In this document: piece by piece, positions 43,248 to 52,464 of the stretch | How the letters are laid out: every line of letters begins with the position of its first letter | Position numbering within the stretch: the stretch's first letter is position 1 | Source of the DNA: Paenibacillus bovis | GTDB lineage: Bacteria; Bacillota; Bacilli; Bacillales; Bacillaceae_C | Direction of reading: 5' to 3' | NCBI GenBank assembly: GCA_007679095.1 | Contig: VEFU01000011.1 | Span: 28,519 to 92,518, forward strand | Length of the DNA stretch: 64,000 nt | The notes under the pieces: generated by a model | Databases searched by the model: none | What the model was told of the DNA's origin: nothing | The model's input: the letters and a program-made list of their open reading frames with translations, nothing else | Program-made: the position numbers and the translations under genes

Positions 43248-44381
43248 TTACAATCGTATTTTAAAATCCTCATAACCAAATCGCTTTACGACTTTTAAAC
43301 CATCATCGATCGTATTTAAAACAATCGAAGGGAGGTTTATCCCATTAAAAGTATTATTTTTGACCATCGTGTAGTGCGCCATATCAGTAAATACAAGCTT
43401 ATCACCAGGTTTTAATGGATGATCAAAAGAATAATCACCAATAACATCACCAGCAAGACAAGTAGGTCCACCGAATCGATAGGTGTATTGCTTTTCATTC
43501 GGCATACCAGAACCTATGATATGAGGACGGTATGGCATTTCAAGGACATCTGGCATATGACATGCAGCTGAAGTGTCTAATATGCCTATTTGCATGCCAT
43601 TTTCCATAACATCTAAAACCGTTGTAACTAGATATCCAGTATGAAGAGCGATTGCTTCTCCTGGTTCCAAATATACATCGATATCATATTTATCTTTCAT
43701 GTACATAATGGATCTAACTAGAGTATCCAAATCATAGTCGGGGCGAGTAATATGATGACCACCACCGAAATTAATCCATTTCATTTGCTTTATATACTCA
43801 CCGAATTTCTCGTCGACTACTTTTACAGTACGTTCGAGAGTATCTGAGTTTTGTTCACACATGGTATGAAAATGCAAACCATCTATACCATCTAGTTGAC
43901 TCGCATCAAAATTTTCAAGTGTAATACCAAAACGTGAGTAAGCAAAGCAAGGATTATACATATCCACTTCAATTTCAGAGTACTCAGGATTAATACGTAA
44001 TCCGACTTCAATTTTCCTTGAATGGTTTTGAACCTTTTCTTTGTATTTATTCCATTGATGGAAGGAGTTAAATACAATGTGATCAGAAAGATTTAGAATT
44101 TCATCTATTTCAGCGTCTGAAAAGGCTGGGGCATACGTATGGACTTCTTTGCCCATTTCTTCACGTCCTAGCCGAGCTTCATTTAAGGAACTAGATGTAA
44201 CACCATCCAAATATTCACCGATTAACGGATATACAGAGTACATTGAAAAACCTTTTTGAGCAAGTAAGATTTTACAGCCAGTCCGATCGATTACGGACTT
44301 CAATATTTCTAGATTTTTTCTTAGCAATGATTCTTCGACCACATAACTAGGAGAAGGCACAGCATTTACATCAAAGTTCAT
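43248..44381 (-). CDS. nspC: Carboxynorspermidine/carboxyspermidine decarboxylase
   Basis: 377 residues, PLP-dependent alanine-racemase-fold enzyme of the CANSDC branch. It removes CO2 from carboxynorspermidine or carboxyspermidine to give norspermidine or spermidine. PLP lysine in L-A-Q-K-G-F-S (Lys 43); phosphate-binding N-F-G-G-G-H-H; and substrate-binding D-T-S-A-A-C-H-M-P-D and G-P-T-C-L-A-G-D, the latter with the active-site Cys contributed across the dimer. Last gene of a six-gene operon, 12 bases after the synthase gene. AAGGAGGAA precedes the ATG. Its co-occurrence with speDE is unusual. Confidence 0.92.
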   Translation of the reverse strand: MNFDVNAVPSPSYVVEESLLRKNLEILKSVIDRTGCKILLAQKGFSMYSVYPLIGEYLDGVTSSSLNEARLGREEMGKEVHTYAPAFSDAEIDEILNLSDHIVFNSFHQWNKYKEKVQNHSRKIEVGLRINPEYSEIEVDMYNPCFAYSRFGITLENFDASQLDGIDGLHFHTMCEQNSDTLERTVKVVDEKFGEYIKQMKWINFGGGHHITRPDYDLDTLVRSIMYMKDKYDIDVYLEPGEAIALHTGYLVTTVLDVMENGMQIGILDTSAACHMPDVLEMPYRPHIIGSGMPNEKQYTYRFGGPTCLAGDVIGDYSFDHPLKPGDKLVFTDMAHYTMVKNNTFNGINLPSIVLNTIDDGLKVVKRFGYEDFKIRL

Positions 44382-44393
44382 GGTGATTCCTCC

Positions 44394-45593
44394 TTAATCG
44401 ATTAGTTTTGGATCGAAGCTCTCTTGCCATGGTAGTCCATATTGATTAAGTGCATCCATAAATGGATCTGGATCAAACTCTTCAATATTGTATACGCCAG
44501 CTTTTTTCCATTTTCCTGTTAATATCATCATTGCACCAATCATTGCAGGCACACCTGTTGTATAGGAGATAGCTTGAGAACCAACTTCACGGTAACATTC
44601 TTGATGGTCACATACGTTATATACATAATAAGTTTTAGGTTTTCCATCTTTTGTACCTTGGAAGATACAACCGATATTTGTTTTTCCTTTTGTTCTCGGT
44701 CCAAGAGAAGCAGGATCAGGAAGCACTGCTTTTAAGAATTGAAGAGGAACAATTTCTTTTCCTTCAAAGTTAATTGGCTCAATGGATGTCATCCCAACAT
44801 TTTCAAGGACTTTTAGATGAGTTAAGTAACTTTCAGAGAAAGTCATCCAGAAACGGATTTTTTTCACTCCTGGAATATTAATAGCTAGTGATTCAAGCTC
44901 TTCATGGTGTAATAAGTAAATATCCTTTGGTCCAATTTCCGGTAAATCATATACTCGTTTGATGGACATTGGTTCTGTTTCAATAAACTTACCATTCTCA
45001 TAATAACTACCATTCGCAGTTACTTCACGAATATTAATTTCTGGGTTAAAGTTTGTTGCGAAAGGATAACCATGGTCACCAGCATTGGCATCTACAATAT
45101 CAATTGAGTCAATTTGATCGAAGTGGTGTTTTAGTGCATAAGCGGAGAAGACACCTGTAACGCCAGGGTCAAACCCACTACCAAGTAGGGCAGTAATTCC
45201 AGCTTCTTCAAATTTTTCGCGGTATGCCCATTGCCATTTATATTCAAATTTTGCAGTATCTAGTGGTTCGTAGTTTGCTGTATCTAAATAATCTACCTTT
45301 GTAGCAAGACATGCATCCATAATCGTTAAATCTTGATATGGAAGTGCCACATTGATGACAATATCTGGTTTGAAATCATTTATTAATGCGATTAATTCCT
45401 CAACATTATCCGCATCTACTTGAGCAGTTTGGATTTTCGTTTTACCGCCATCTAGTTTTTCTTTTAAAGCATCACATTTCGATTTTGTACGACTTGCGAT
45501 ACAAATCTCCTCGAACACATCAGGAACTTGACAACATTTGTGAACAACTACGCTAGCAACTCCGCCAGCACCAATTATTAAAGCTTTTCCCAA
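44394..45593 (-). CDS. Carboxynorspermidine/carboxyspermidine synthase (saccharopine dehydrogenase family)
   Basis: ~399 residues. Catalyses NADPH-dependent reductive condensation of L-aspartate-beta-semialdehyde with a diamine or polyamine to give a carboxylated aminopropyl product. Rossmann motif I-I-G-A-G-G-V-A near 6-13; G-S-G-F-D-P-G-V-T-G (near 157-166) and N-A-G-D-H-G-Y-P-F-A-T-N-F-N are typical of this enzyme. I place the start at TTG 45593, giving M-G-K-A-L-I-I-G, because the AGGTGGTGG upstream is the ribosome site and contains the earlier GTGs. Immediately upstream of its decarboxylase partner. Amine substrate could be putrescine, diaminopropane or spermidine. Confidence 0.9.
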   Translation of the reverse strand: MGKALIIGAGGVASVVVHKCCQVPDVFEEICIASRTKSKCDALKEKLDGGKTKIQTAQVDADNVEELIALINDFKPDIVINVALPYQDLTIMDACLATKVDYLDTANYEPLDTAKFEYKWQWAYREKFEEAGITALLGSGFDPGVTGVFSAYALKHHFDQIDSIDIVDANAGDHGYPFATNFNPEINIREVTANGSYYENGKFIETEPMSIKRVYDLPEIGPKDIYLLHHEELESLAINIPGVKKIRFWMTFSESYLTHLKVLENVGMTSIEPINFEGKEIVPLQFLKAVLPDPASLGPRTKGKTNIGCIFQGTKDGKPKTYYVYNVCDHQECYREVGSQAISYTTGVPAMIGAMMILTGKWKKAGVYNIEEFDPDPFMDALNQYGLPWQESFDPKLID

Positions 45594-45612
45594 TTTTTCC
45601 ACCACCTATAAA

Positions 45613-46464
45613 TTATTTTGATATTGCTAGTAATAATTCCCTTAATACTTTACAAGCGACTGCGGTTGAAACACCACTATGATCAAACATTGGAGATAAT
45701 TCATTTACATCACAACCTACAATATTCAGATTACTTATTTGTAGTATTGCCTCTAATAATTCTACAAAGCTAACTCCACCTGCTTCAGGGGTACCTGTAC
45801 CTGGAAAAACAGAAGGATCGAGTACATCCAAATCAATAGTTAAATAAACAGGTTTCCCTGCTAATTTAGCAACTACTTCTTCTAATCCATTAAAGTTAAA
45901 CTTATTAGTAAATACACGATCTTGTCCCCATTGAAATTCGCTTCGGTCCCCGGAGCGGATTCCAAACTGGTATATGCGGTCATCTCCGAGAATATCCCAT
46001 ACTCGATGTATGACAGTTGCATGTGACAAAGTTTCACCTAAATAATCATCCCGTAAGTCTGCATGGGCGTCTAATTGGATTACATGTAGATCAGGATACT
46101 TCTTAGCTGCAGCTTTAATTGCAGCTAGTGTTACTAAATGTTCGCCACCAATCATACAAGGTATCTTTTCATCATCAAGAACCTTATCTGCAAACTCTTC
46201 AATTTGTCCAAGTGCTTTTCGTGTATTTCCAAAGCTTAATTCCAAATCACCGCCATCAAAGACAGCAATATCTTCTAAATCTTTATCTTGGTACGGACTG
46301 TATGTTTCTATTCCAAAAGATTCACTACGCATTGCTTTGCTGGCAAAGCGTGTTCCTGGACGAAAGGAGGTTGTCGAATCAAATGGAGCTCCAAAGATAA
46401 CGATCTTAGATTCTTGATATTCATTGTCACAACCAATAAACGTTTCAATATTTTTATTCAACAT
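45613..46464 (-). CDS. speB: Agmatinase (agmatine ureohydrolase)
   Basis: 283 residues, ureohydrolase family. Hydrolyses agmatine to putrescine and urea. Binuclear manganese ligands: I-G-G-E-H (near 104-108), D-A-H-A-D-L-R-D (near 126-133) and D-L-D-V-L-D-P (near 205-211). Follows speE with an 11-base overlap; AAAGGAG precedes the ATG. With the arginine decarboxylase upstream it completes the arginine-to-putrescine route. Arginase is less likely from the neighbours. Confidence 0.92.
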   Translation of the reverse strand: MLNKNIETFIGCDNEYQESKIVIFGAPFDSTTSFRPGTRFASKAMRSESFGIETYSPYQDKDLEDIAVFDGGDLELSFGNTRKALGQIEEFADKVLDDEKIPCMIGGEHLVTLAAIKAAAKKYPDLHVIQLDAHADLRDDYLGETLSHATVIHRVWDILGDDRIYQFGIRSGDRSEFQWGQDRVFTNKFNFNGLEEVVAKLAGKPVYLTIDLDVLDPSVFPGTGTPEAGGVSFVELLEAILQISNLNIVGCDVNELSPMFDHSGVSTAVACKVLRELLLAISK

Positions 46465-47305
46465 CTTTTAACTGCTCCTTTACGTAATTTGGAAGAGCAA
46501 AGGAACCTACATGGATATCGGTATTGTAATATTTTGTTTGTATACCAAGCTTGTTCCATGAATCTGCATCTAAATCATTAATTGGATGGTATTTCTTTGA
46601 GGCGAATCCAAATAACCAATGTCCAGAAGGATAGGTTGGAATATGTACTTGATACACATGACAAATTGGAAAATATCCTATGATTCGTTGGTGCGCCTTT
46701 TTCATTCCTGCAGCATCTTCTTCATAAAAGGGACTTTCATGTTGATTCACAAGAATACCATCGTCCGTTAATGCCTTATAACAGTTGCCATAGAACTCTT
46801 TCGTAAATAAACCTTCACCTGGTCCAAAAGGATCCGTAGAATCTACGATAATAAGATCATACTCGTTTTCTTTGCTGCGAACGTAGCGAAGACCATCTTC
46901 AAAGAATAGATTCACTCTTGGGTCATCGAGCTTGGATGCAGTTTGGGGTAAATACTCTTTACAAACATCTACCACTAATTCATCAATTTCAACCATATCA
47001 ATCTGCTCAATGGAATCATATCTTGTAAGTTCTCGAATCGTGCCGCCATCTCCTGCTCCAATAACTAGTACTTTCTTAATATTCGGGTTTGTTGCCATTG
47101 GAACATGAGTTATCATGTCATGATAAATAAATTCATCTTTTTCTGTCACCATGATAAGACCATCTAGCGCTAAGATTCTTCCAAATTCCTCTGTTTGAAA
47201 AACTTCAATCTTTTGAAAGTCACTACTGCCTGAGAATAGTTGTTTTTCTAGTTTTACTGAGAAACGAACAGTTGGTGAGTGGTTCTCTGTAAACCATAAG
47301 ACCAT
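46454..47305 (-). CDS. speE: Spermidine synthase (polyamine aminopropyltransferase)
   Basis: 283 residues. Transfers the aminopropyl group of decarboxylated SAM to putrescine. Methyltransferase-like fold with G-A-G-D-G-G-T-I-R-E (near 83-92) and D-S-T-D-P (near 155-159), plus the N-terminal L-D-G-L-I-M-V-T-E-K-D-E-F-I-Y-H typical of putrescine-using members. GGAGGAG precedes the ATG, three bases after the decarboxylase gene. Its amine could also be agmatine or a longer amine; the intact motifs support activity. Confidence 0.92.
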   Translation of the reverse strand: MVLWFTENHSPTVRFSVKLEKQLFSGSSDFQKIEVFQTEEFGRILALDGLIMVTEKDEFIYHDMITHVPMATNPNIKKVLVIGAGDGGTIRELTRYDSIEQIDMVEIDELVVDVCKEYLPQTASKLDDPRVNLFFEDGLRYVRSKENEYDLIIVDSTDPFGPGEGLFTKEFYGNCYKALTDDGILVNQHESPFYEEDAAGMKKAHQRIIGYFPICHVYQVHIPTYPSGHWLFGFASKKYHPINDLDADSWNKLGIQTKYYNTDIHVGSFALPNYVKEQLKDVE

Positions 47306-47308
47306 GTT

Positions 47309-48763
47309 CTACTCCTCCTTTAACACATTAATATGTTCAATTTTGCTATCTTCTGTACCTGTTAAGAAGCATCCTTTTTCCTTGGAATAGGCAATGTAAT
47401 CCAAGATTTCCTTCGTAATGCGTTCTCCAGGTGCAAGAATAGGGATACCAGGAGGATAAGCCATCACAAACTCACTACAAATGTAGCCAGCACTCTCCGA
47501 AATCGGTAGCTTTTGTTTTGGTGCATAAAATGCTTCCTGAGGAGTGTAGATGATCTGTGGTGTAATATATTCATGCTCAAAAATACTACTACGATCTTTT
47601 GCATAACGACGTTTAATTTCACCTAATGCAGCAACTAAACGCTCAATGTCTAATTGCCTATCACCAACAGAAATATAAGCTAAAATATTCCCGATATCTC
47701 CAAATTCGATTTGGATGTCATATTCATCACGAAGAATATCATATATTTCGATTCCCGCTAAACCGACATCAAGTGTATGAACGGATAGCTTTGTAATATC
47801 AAAGTCGTACACGGTGTCCGCATTAATTAATTCTTTTGAAAAAGCATAATATCCGCCGATGCGATTAATTTCGTCACGCATATATTGTGCCATTTTTGCT
47901 ACTTTTTCAAAAACTTCTTTGCCGTGTAGAGCTAAGTTTTTCCTTGAAATATCAAGGGAGGAAAGAAGCAAATATGAACCACTTGTTGTTTGAGTTAGAT
48001 TAATTATTTGCCGTGTATATCCTTCACTAATGTCATTATTTATTAATAGGAAGGAACTTTGTGTTAATGAACCACCAGATTTGTGCATACTAACAGCAGC
48101 CATATCAGCACCAACAGACATGGCTGAAGCAGGAAGGTCTTCTCCGAAATAAAAATGCGTACCGTGTGCTTCGTCTACAAGCACAAGCATTTGATGGCGG
48201 TGCGCCAATTCAGTGATTGCTTCAAGATTGGAACATATCCCGTAATAAGTAGGGTTATTAATTAATATTGCTTTTGCGTCTGGATTCTCTAAAATTGCCT
48301 TCTCTACTTCAGCAACCGACATTCCTAATGGAATCCCGAGTTCATGATTTACTCCTGGGTTTACATAAACGGGAATGGCACCACTAATAATCAACGCATT
48401 TATTGCACTACGGTGTACATTTCGTGGCAAGATTATTTTTTCTCCTGCCTTACATGCAGTCATTACCATTGCTTGAACAGCAGAAGTTGTTCCATTTACC
48501 ATTAAGAAGGCATGTTTAGCACCAAATGCATCTGCTGCTAATTCTTCTGCCTCTCTAATAATGGAAACAGGGTGACTAAGATTATCTAATGGCTTCATCG
48601 AATTTACATCGACAGAAAGACATTGCTCTCCTAAAAAGTTTGCTAATTCTTTGTTTCCTCTTCCACGTTTATGCCCTGGAACATCGAAAGGAACAACCCG
48701 CATGGAACGGTATTTATTTAATGCTTCCATGATTGGGGCTCTGTCCTGTGAAAGATGTACCAT
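47309..48763 (-). CDS. speA: Arginine/lysine/ornithine decarboxylase (aspartate aminotransferase fold)
   Basis: ~484 residues, PLP-dependent fold-type I decarboxylase of the short Bacillus SpeA/YaaO class. PLP Lys in S-M-H-K-S-G-G-S-L-T-Q-S-S, and the pyridine-binding Asp in V-D-E-A-H-G-T-H-F. It probably makes agmatine from arginine, since agmatinase is in the same operon; lysine or ornithine use is possible. The start is ATG 48763, with AAGGGGTGA six bases upstream; the GTG at 48772 lies inside that site. Shares its upstream edge with the speD stop, so translation is coupled. Confidence 0.88.
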   Translation of the reverse strand: MVHLSQDRAPIMEALNKYRSMRVVPFDVPGHKRGRGNKELANFLGEQCLSVDVNSMKPLDNLSHPVSIIREAEELAADAFGAKHAFLMVNGTTSAVQAMVMTACKAGEKIILPRNVHRSAINALIISGAIPVYVNPGVNHELGIPLGMSVAEVEKAILENPDAKAILINNPTYYGICSNLEAITELAHRHQMLVLVDEAHGTHFYFGEDLPASAMSVGADMAAVSMHKSGGSLTQSSFLLINNDISEGYTRQIINLTQTTSGSYLLLSSLDISRKNLALHGKEVFEKVAKMAQYMRDEINRIGGYYAFSKELINADTVYDFDITKLSVHTLDVGLAGIEIYDILRDEYDIQIEFGDIGNILAYISVGDRQLDIERLVAALGEIKRRYAKDRSSIFEHEYITPQIIYTPQEAFYAPKQKLPISESAGYICSEFVMAYPPGIPILAPGERITKEILDYIAYSKEKGCFLTGTEDSKIEHINVLKEE

Positions 48764-48775
48764 ATTAATCACCCC

Positions 48776-49597
48776 TTACTCGCCATAAATATTAGAAGCG
48801 CTAAAGATTTCAATCATTTCTCTGCGCAAATTATTAATAATATGAAGCCTCTCTTTAGGAGGGAGTTCATATACGTCTGTATTAAATAAATAATTTTGTA
48901 AATCAATATCTTTAATTAACATCTTTGTATGGAAAATATTTGATTGATAAACATTTACATCAATCGCATCATATTTCTGTAATGTATTACTGTCAATAAA
49001 GTCTTGAATGGATGCCATCTTATGATCCATAAATAGTTTTTTTCCATTTAGGTCACGAGTAAATCCACGAACTCGATAATCGATGGAAATAATATCCGAA
49101 TCAAAACTTCCTATAAGATAATCCAACGTATTAAGTGGTGAAATTTCTCCACAAGTGGAAACATCTATGTCAACACGAAATGTAGCAATCGAATTATCTG
49201 GGTGATATTCCGGATAAGTATGGACGGTTACATGACTTTTATCTAAATGTCCTAAAATTGTATCTCTACTTTTCGCAAGATTAGGTTCACCTAAATTACA
49301 TGATTCATCAATCTGACTTATCGGAAAGGCTTCCTCTGAAATGAGGATGGTAACACTAGCTCCTTGGGGATCGTAATCCTGTTTACTTACATTTAGTACT
49401 TGTGCTCCAATAATTTCTGTCACATTGTACAAGATTTTTGTTAATCTTTCTGAATTATACTGTTCATCAATGTAAGCAATATAATCCTTTTGCTCCCGCC
49501 CACTTTTTGCATAGCAAACATCATAGATGTTGAAGCTAAGTGCTTTTGTGAGGTTGTTAAAGCCGTACAGTTTCAGCTTATTTTCCAACCCTAACAT
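48776..49597 (-). CDS. speD: S-adenosylmethionine decarboxylase proenzyme, E. coli type
   Basis: ~270 residues of the large bacterial SpeD class, like E. coli SpeD and unlike the ~125-residue SpeH of most Bacillus. Self-cleaves to form a pyruvoyl group at the Ser of [10 protein letters not shown] (Ser ~121). [11 protein letters not shown] and Y-R-V-R-G-F-T-R-D are also characteristic. It supplies decarboxylated SAM for SpeE. Start is uncertain: ATG 49609 lies about nine bases from the predicted start site with no room for a ribosome site; AAAGG at 49602-49606 could serve ATG 49597 or TTG 49588, which gives the N-terminus closest to E. coli. Confidence 0.9.
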   Translation of the reverse strand: MLGLENKLKLYGFNNLTKALSFNIYDVCYAKSGREQKDYIAYIDEQYNSERLTKILYNVTEIIGAQVLNVSKQDYDPQGASVTILISEEAFPISQIDESCNLGEPNLAKSRDTILGHLDKSHVTVHTYPEYHPDNSIATFRVDIDVSTCGEISPLNTLDYLIGSFDSDIISIDYRVRGFTRDLNGKKLFMDHKMASIQDFIDSNTLQKYDAIDVNVYQSNIFHTKMLIKDIDLQNYLFNTDVYELPPKERLHIINNLRREMIEIFSASNIYGE

Positions 49598-49624
49598 CAC
49601 GCCTTTCATTAGAAAATCAGTATA

Positions 49625-49652
49625 ATTATATAGTATTGCAATCGCAAGTCAA
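49625..49652 (-). promoter_or_regulatory. Promoter of the polyamine operon
   Basis: On the minus strand a -35 TTGACT (49652-49647) and a perfect -10 TATAAT (49630-49625) are spaced by 16 bases, giving a start near 49618. The remaining intergenic DNA to 49932 has only a weak 5-bp G/C hairpin with T tail (49799-49830). Confidence 0.7.
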
Positions 49653-49932
49653 TAGAATTTTTTTAATATATTTAAAACAGAAATTTCCGATGAAAAAACT
49701 CGCTATTAAAGTTGTTAATTCAGCTTGATGATACGTGACATTTACCTCTTACTGAAATAAATAAACATTGGAGCTATATGTTTTAACATGACCAAGCTGC
49801 CCACGAATTATTAGGGGGCATTTTTGTATAGATAGTTTATTCTTCCATAATTAAGGTATATTGCCCACTCTTAAGACATCTATCCTGCATAAACTAAAAG
49901 AAGCTTCATTAATGGAAGGGAGTGGAAACTAA

Positions 49933-50271
49933 ATGAATTATAGAAATATGCAAAGTGGACATCACGGCGGACATCACGGCGGACATCACGGCGGACATCA
50001 TGGGGGTCATCACGGCGGACATCACGGTGGACATCATGGGGGGCACCACGGCGGTCACCATGGAGGACATCATGGGGGAAATAAAGGACCAAATTATGGA
50101 GTTCCTTTTGTTGGAGGATTATTAGGAGGACTAGCGCTTGGAGCGGTTGCTTCACCAGGCAATTACGGACCATATCCATACCCACCACCAGCTCCGTACC
50201 CTTATCCATACCAATATCCATATCAGTATCCAAATCAGTATCCGTACCAACCACCATATTATCCATATTAA
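49933..50271 (+). CDS. His/Gly-rich repeat protein with Pro/Tyr-rich tail
   Basis: 112 residues. After M-N-Y-R-N-M-Q-S-G come ten H-H-G-G repeats (10-49), a short glycine-rich hydrophobic stretch (V-G-G-L-L-G-G-L-A-L-G-A-V-A, near 59-72) and a tail of P-Y, Y-P and Y-Q-Y-P units to the end. Histidine clusters of this kind bind Ni, Zn or Cu; Tyr/Pro-rich tails occur in Bacillus coat proteins. A GGAAGGGAG site lies upstream of the ATG. No signal peptide, so a spore coat or cytosolic metal-binding role is possible. Monocistronic. Terminator follows. Confidence 0.75.
   Translation: MNYRNMQSGHHGGHHGGHHGGHHGGHHGGHHGGHHGGHHGGHHGGHHGGNKGPNYGVPFVGGLLGGLALGAVASPGNYGPYPYPPPAPYPYPYQYPYQYPNQYPYQPPYYPY
49957..50079. 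repeat. 12-bp coding minisatellite (GGACATCACGGC units)
   Basis: Ten near-identical 12-base units encode the G-H-H-G repeats. Differences among units are mostly silent third-base changes (CAT/CAC, GGC/GGG/GGT). The unit length is a multiple of three, so copy number can vary without a frameshift. Confidence 0.85.
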
Positions 50272-50282
50272 TATAATAATGG

Positions 50283-50314
50283 AAAAGGACAGTCAAAAAA
50301 GCTGTCCTTTTTTG
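50283..50314 (+). terminator. Rho-independent terminator
   Basis: AAAAGGACAG and CTGTCCTTTTTT flank a short loop after the His-rich gene. Confidence 0.85.
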
Positions 50315-50482
50315 TTGAAAAAAAATACTTATTGAAACTTTTATTTATAAACTGCGTCTAATTTTATAATAAAGGCATGTTGGAGTTACTATTTTCGAAA
50401 TATTATTACTGTATGGACATTTGTTCTTTTGGCAACATTATTGGTATGGGTAAAAAGAGGGCAGATTAAGGGGGACGCTGTA

Positions 50483-52459
50483 ATGGGAAAAGTGATTAAG
50501 GTGAATTCCTTATTCATTTATTTTATTATTTCCGTATTCTTTATGGAAATTATATTTCGTATTCATACGATTGAGGATTTTGAACTTATTGATTTGATAA
50601 GATCGGGTATGTTTTTAATTGTTTTTGCAATCATATTTTATCTTATTTCAACACTTTTTAAAGGGATGTCTAAGTTTTTATTATCTGTGCTCTTTCTAAC
50701 ATTAGTTGCTTTTATTTATTCATCACAATTAATTTACTTTAAATTCTTTCGTACCTATTATAGTGCCTATTCTGTTGGGAACGGAGCACAAGTATTAGAG
50801 TTTTGGAAAGATATTGCAACTTTATTAAAAGAAAATATTGTTTGGATTTTATTATTGTTCTTGCCTGTACTTGTCATAATTGTTTTTGGAAGGAAACTAG
50901 CTTCGTTTGAAAAAATAGGATGGGGAAAAAGATTAGTATTAATTTGCTGCATTGTCTTAGTACAGTTAATTGGTATTGGGGCAGTGAATGTCAGTGGCAA
51001 AGAACAAAATTCTGCCTACGACCTTTATTATAATAGTAGCCTACCACTTCTTTCAGTAGAGAGATTAGGATTGTTAACTACTATGCGTCTTGACCTTCAA
51101 CGCCTGTTAACACATTGGTCACCAAAGTTAGAGCCACCTCAGCCATTACCCAATAATTCTTCGCAAGTAAGTGGGGGTAAGAAAAATCAGGAAAAACAAG
51201 TAGAAGAAGATGTCGTGGAAATTATTGAATATAATGTCATGGACATTGATTTTTCTAAATTAATAGGGAATGAAAAAAATGAAGAAGTAAAAGCAATGCA
51301 CAAATTCTTTCAAAGTATGGAGCCTACAGCAAAAAATGATATGACAGGTAAGTATAAAGGGTATAACTTAATCCTTTTAACTGCAGAAGGTTTCTCTCCA
51401 TATGCTGTTCATAAAGAAGTAACCCCAACCTTATATAAATTAGTTCATGAAGGCTATAACTTTTCGAACTTTTATACGCCAATATGGGGTGTTAGTACTT
51501 CAGATGGGGAATATGTTGCACTGCAAAGCTTGATTCCGAAGAGTGGAGTATGGAGTTTTCAACGATCTGGTAGTAACCATCTTCCATTTGTACTTGGAAA
51601 TCAATTAAAGAAGTTGAATTATAAAACAAACGCATATCATAACCACACATACACTTATTACGGTCGAAATATTTCACATCCAAACATGGGATATGATTAT
51701 AAAGGATTAGGTAATGGCTTAGATGTGAAAGAAACTTGGCCAGAATCTGATTTAGAGATGTTAGAGAAAACAGTTGACGACTATATAAATAATGAGCCGT
51801 TTCATGCTTATTACATGACGGTAAGTGGTCATATGCAATACTCTTTTACTGGGAATTATATTGCTTGGAAGAATAAAAAGCATGTAGAGCATCTTCCATA
51901 TTCTGAGCAAGCAAAAGCATATTTAGCAACACAAATTGAGCTAGATCGTGCATTGGAGCATTTACTTAATAAGCTTGAAGAAGCTGGAGTAGCAGACCGC
52001 ACTTTAATCGCTTTAAGTGCTGATCACTATCCTTATGGATTAGATGACGAAACAATCGATGAACTAGCAGGTCATAACGTTGAAAAGAACTTTGAACTAT
52101 ACAAAAGTACATTTATTCTCTATAACAAAGGTATGGAACCAACGACAATTACGAAACCTGCATCAAGTCTTGATATATTGCCTACATTATCGAATTTAAT
52201 GGGAATTGAATATGACTCAAGATTGTTAATGGGTCGAGATATTTTCTCAGACTCTATGCCACTTGTTACTTTCTTAAACAAAAGTTTTATAACCGATAAG
52301 GGAAAATACAATGCTGTAACAGGAAAATTCATTGCGAATGACGGTGTAGAAGTCGATGCTGAATACGTAGAATATGTAAAATCGCTTGTTCAAGCAAAAT
52401 TTTATTATTCAACAAAAATCTTAGATCATAATTATTATAAAAAAATATTACCAAACTAA
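50483..52459 (+). CDS. LTA synthase family phosphoglycerol transferase
   Basis: ~658 residues, LtaS/sulfatase superfamily. Five membrane helices in residues ~8-185 anchor an extracellular catalytic domain from about 280. Metal ligands in order: Glu of T-A-E-G-F-S, nucleophile Thr of S-T-S-D-G-E-Y (in the place of LtaS Thr300), and S-A-D-H-Y-P (Asp-His). It polymerises or transfers glycerol phosphate from phosphatidylglycerol to lipoteichoic acid, or primes it, like B. subtilis YfnI, YqgS or YvgJ. ATG 50483 follows AAGGGGGA; an earlier start at 50429 lacks a site. Monocistronic with a very strong terminator. Confidence 0.88.
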   Translation: MGKVIKVNSLFIYFIISVFFMEIIFRIHTIEDFELIDLIRSGMFLIVFAIIFYLISTLFKGMSKFLLSVLFLTLVAFIYSSQLIYFKFFRTYYSAYSVGNGAQVLEFWKDIATLLKENIVWILLLFLPVLVIIVFGRKLASFEKIGWGKRLVLICCIVLVQLIGIGAVNVSGKEQNSAYDLYYNSSLPLLSVERLGLLTTMRLDLQRLLTHWSPKLEPPQPLPNNSSQVSGGKKNQEKQVEEDVVEIIEYNVMDIDFSKLIGNEKNEEVKAMHKFFQSMEPTAKNDMTGKYKGYNLILLTAEGFSPYAVHKEVTPTLYKLVHEGYNFSNFYTPIWGVSTSDGEYVALQSLIPKSGVWSFQRSGSNHLPFVLGNQLKKLNYKTNAYHNHTYTYYGRNISHPNMGYDYKGLGNGLDVKETWPESDLEMLEKTVDDYINNEPFHAYYMTVSGHMQYSFTGNYIAWKNKKHVEHLPYSEQAKAYLATQIELDRALEHLLNKLEEAGVADRTLIALSADHYPYGLDDETIDELAGHNVEKNFELYKSTFILYNKGMEPTTITKPASSLDILPTLSNLMGIEYDSRLLMGRDIFSDSMPLVTFLNKSFITDKGKYNAVTGKFIANDGVEVDAEYVEYVKSLVQAKFYYSTKILDHNYYKKILPN

Positions 52460-52464
52460 ATGTG

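Noticed and set aside
49880..50296. Minus-strand frame antisense to the His-rich gene
   Set aside because: It is the mirror of the 12-bp coding repeat, with low-complexity D-V-R-R-D repeats and no ribosome site.
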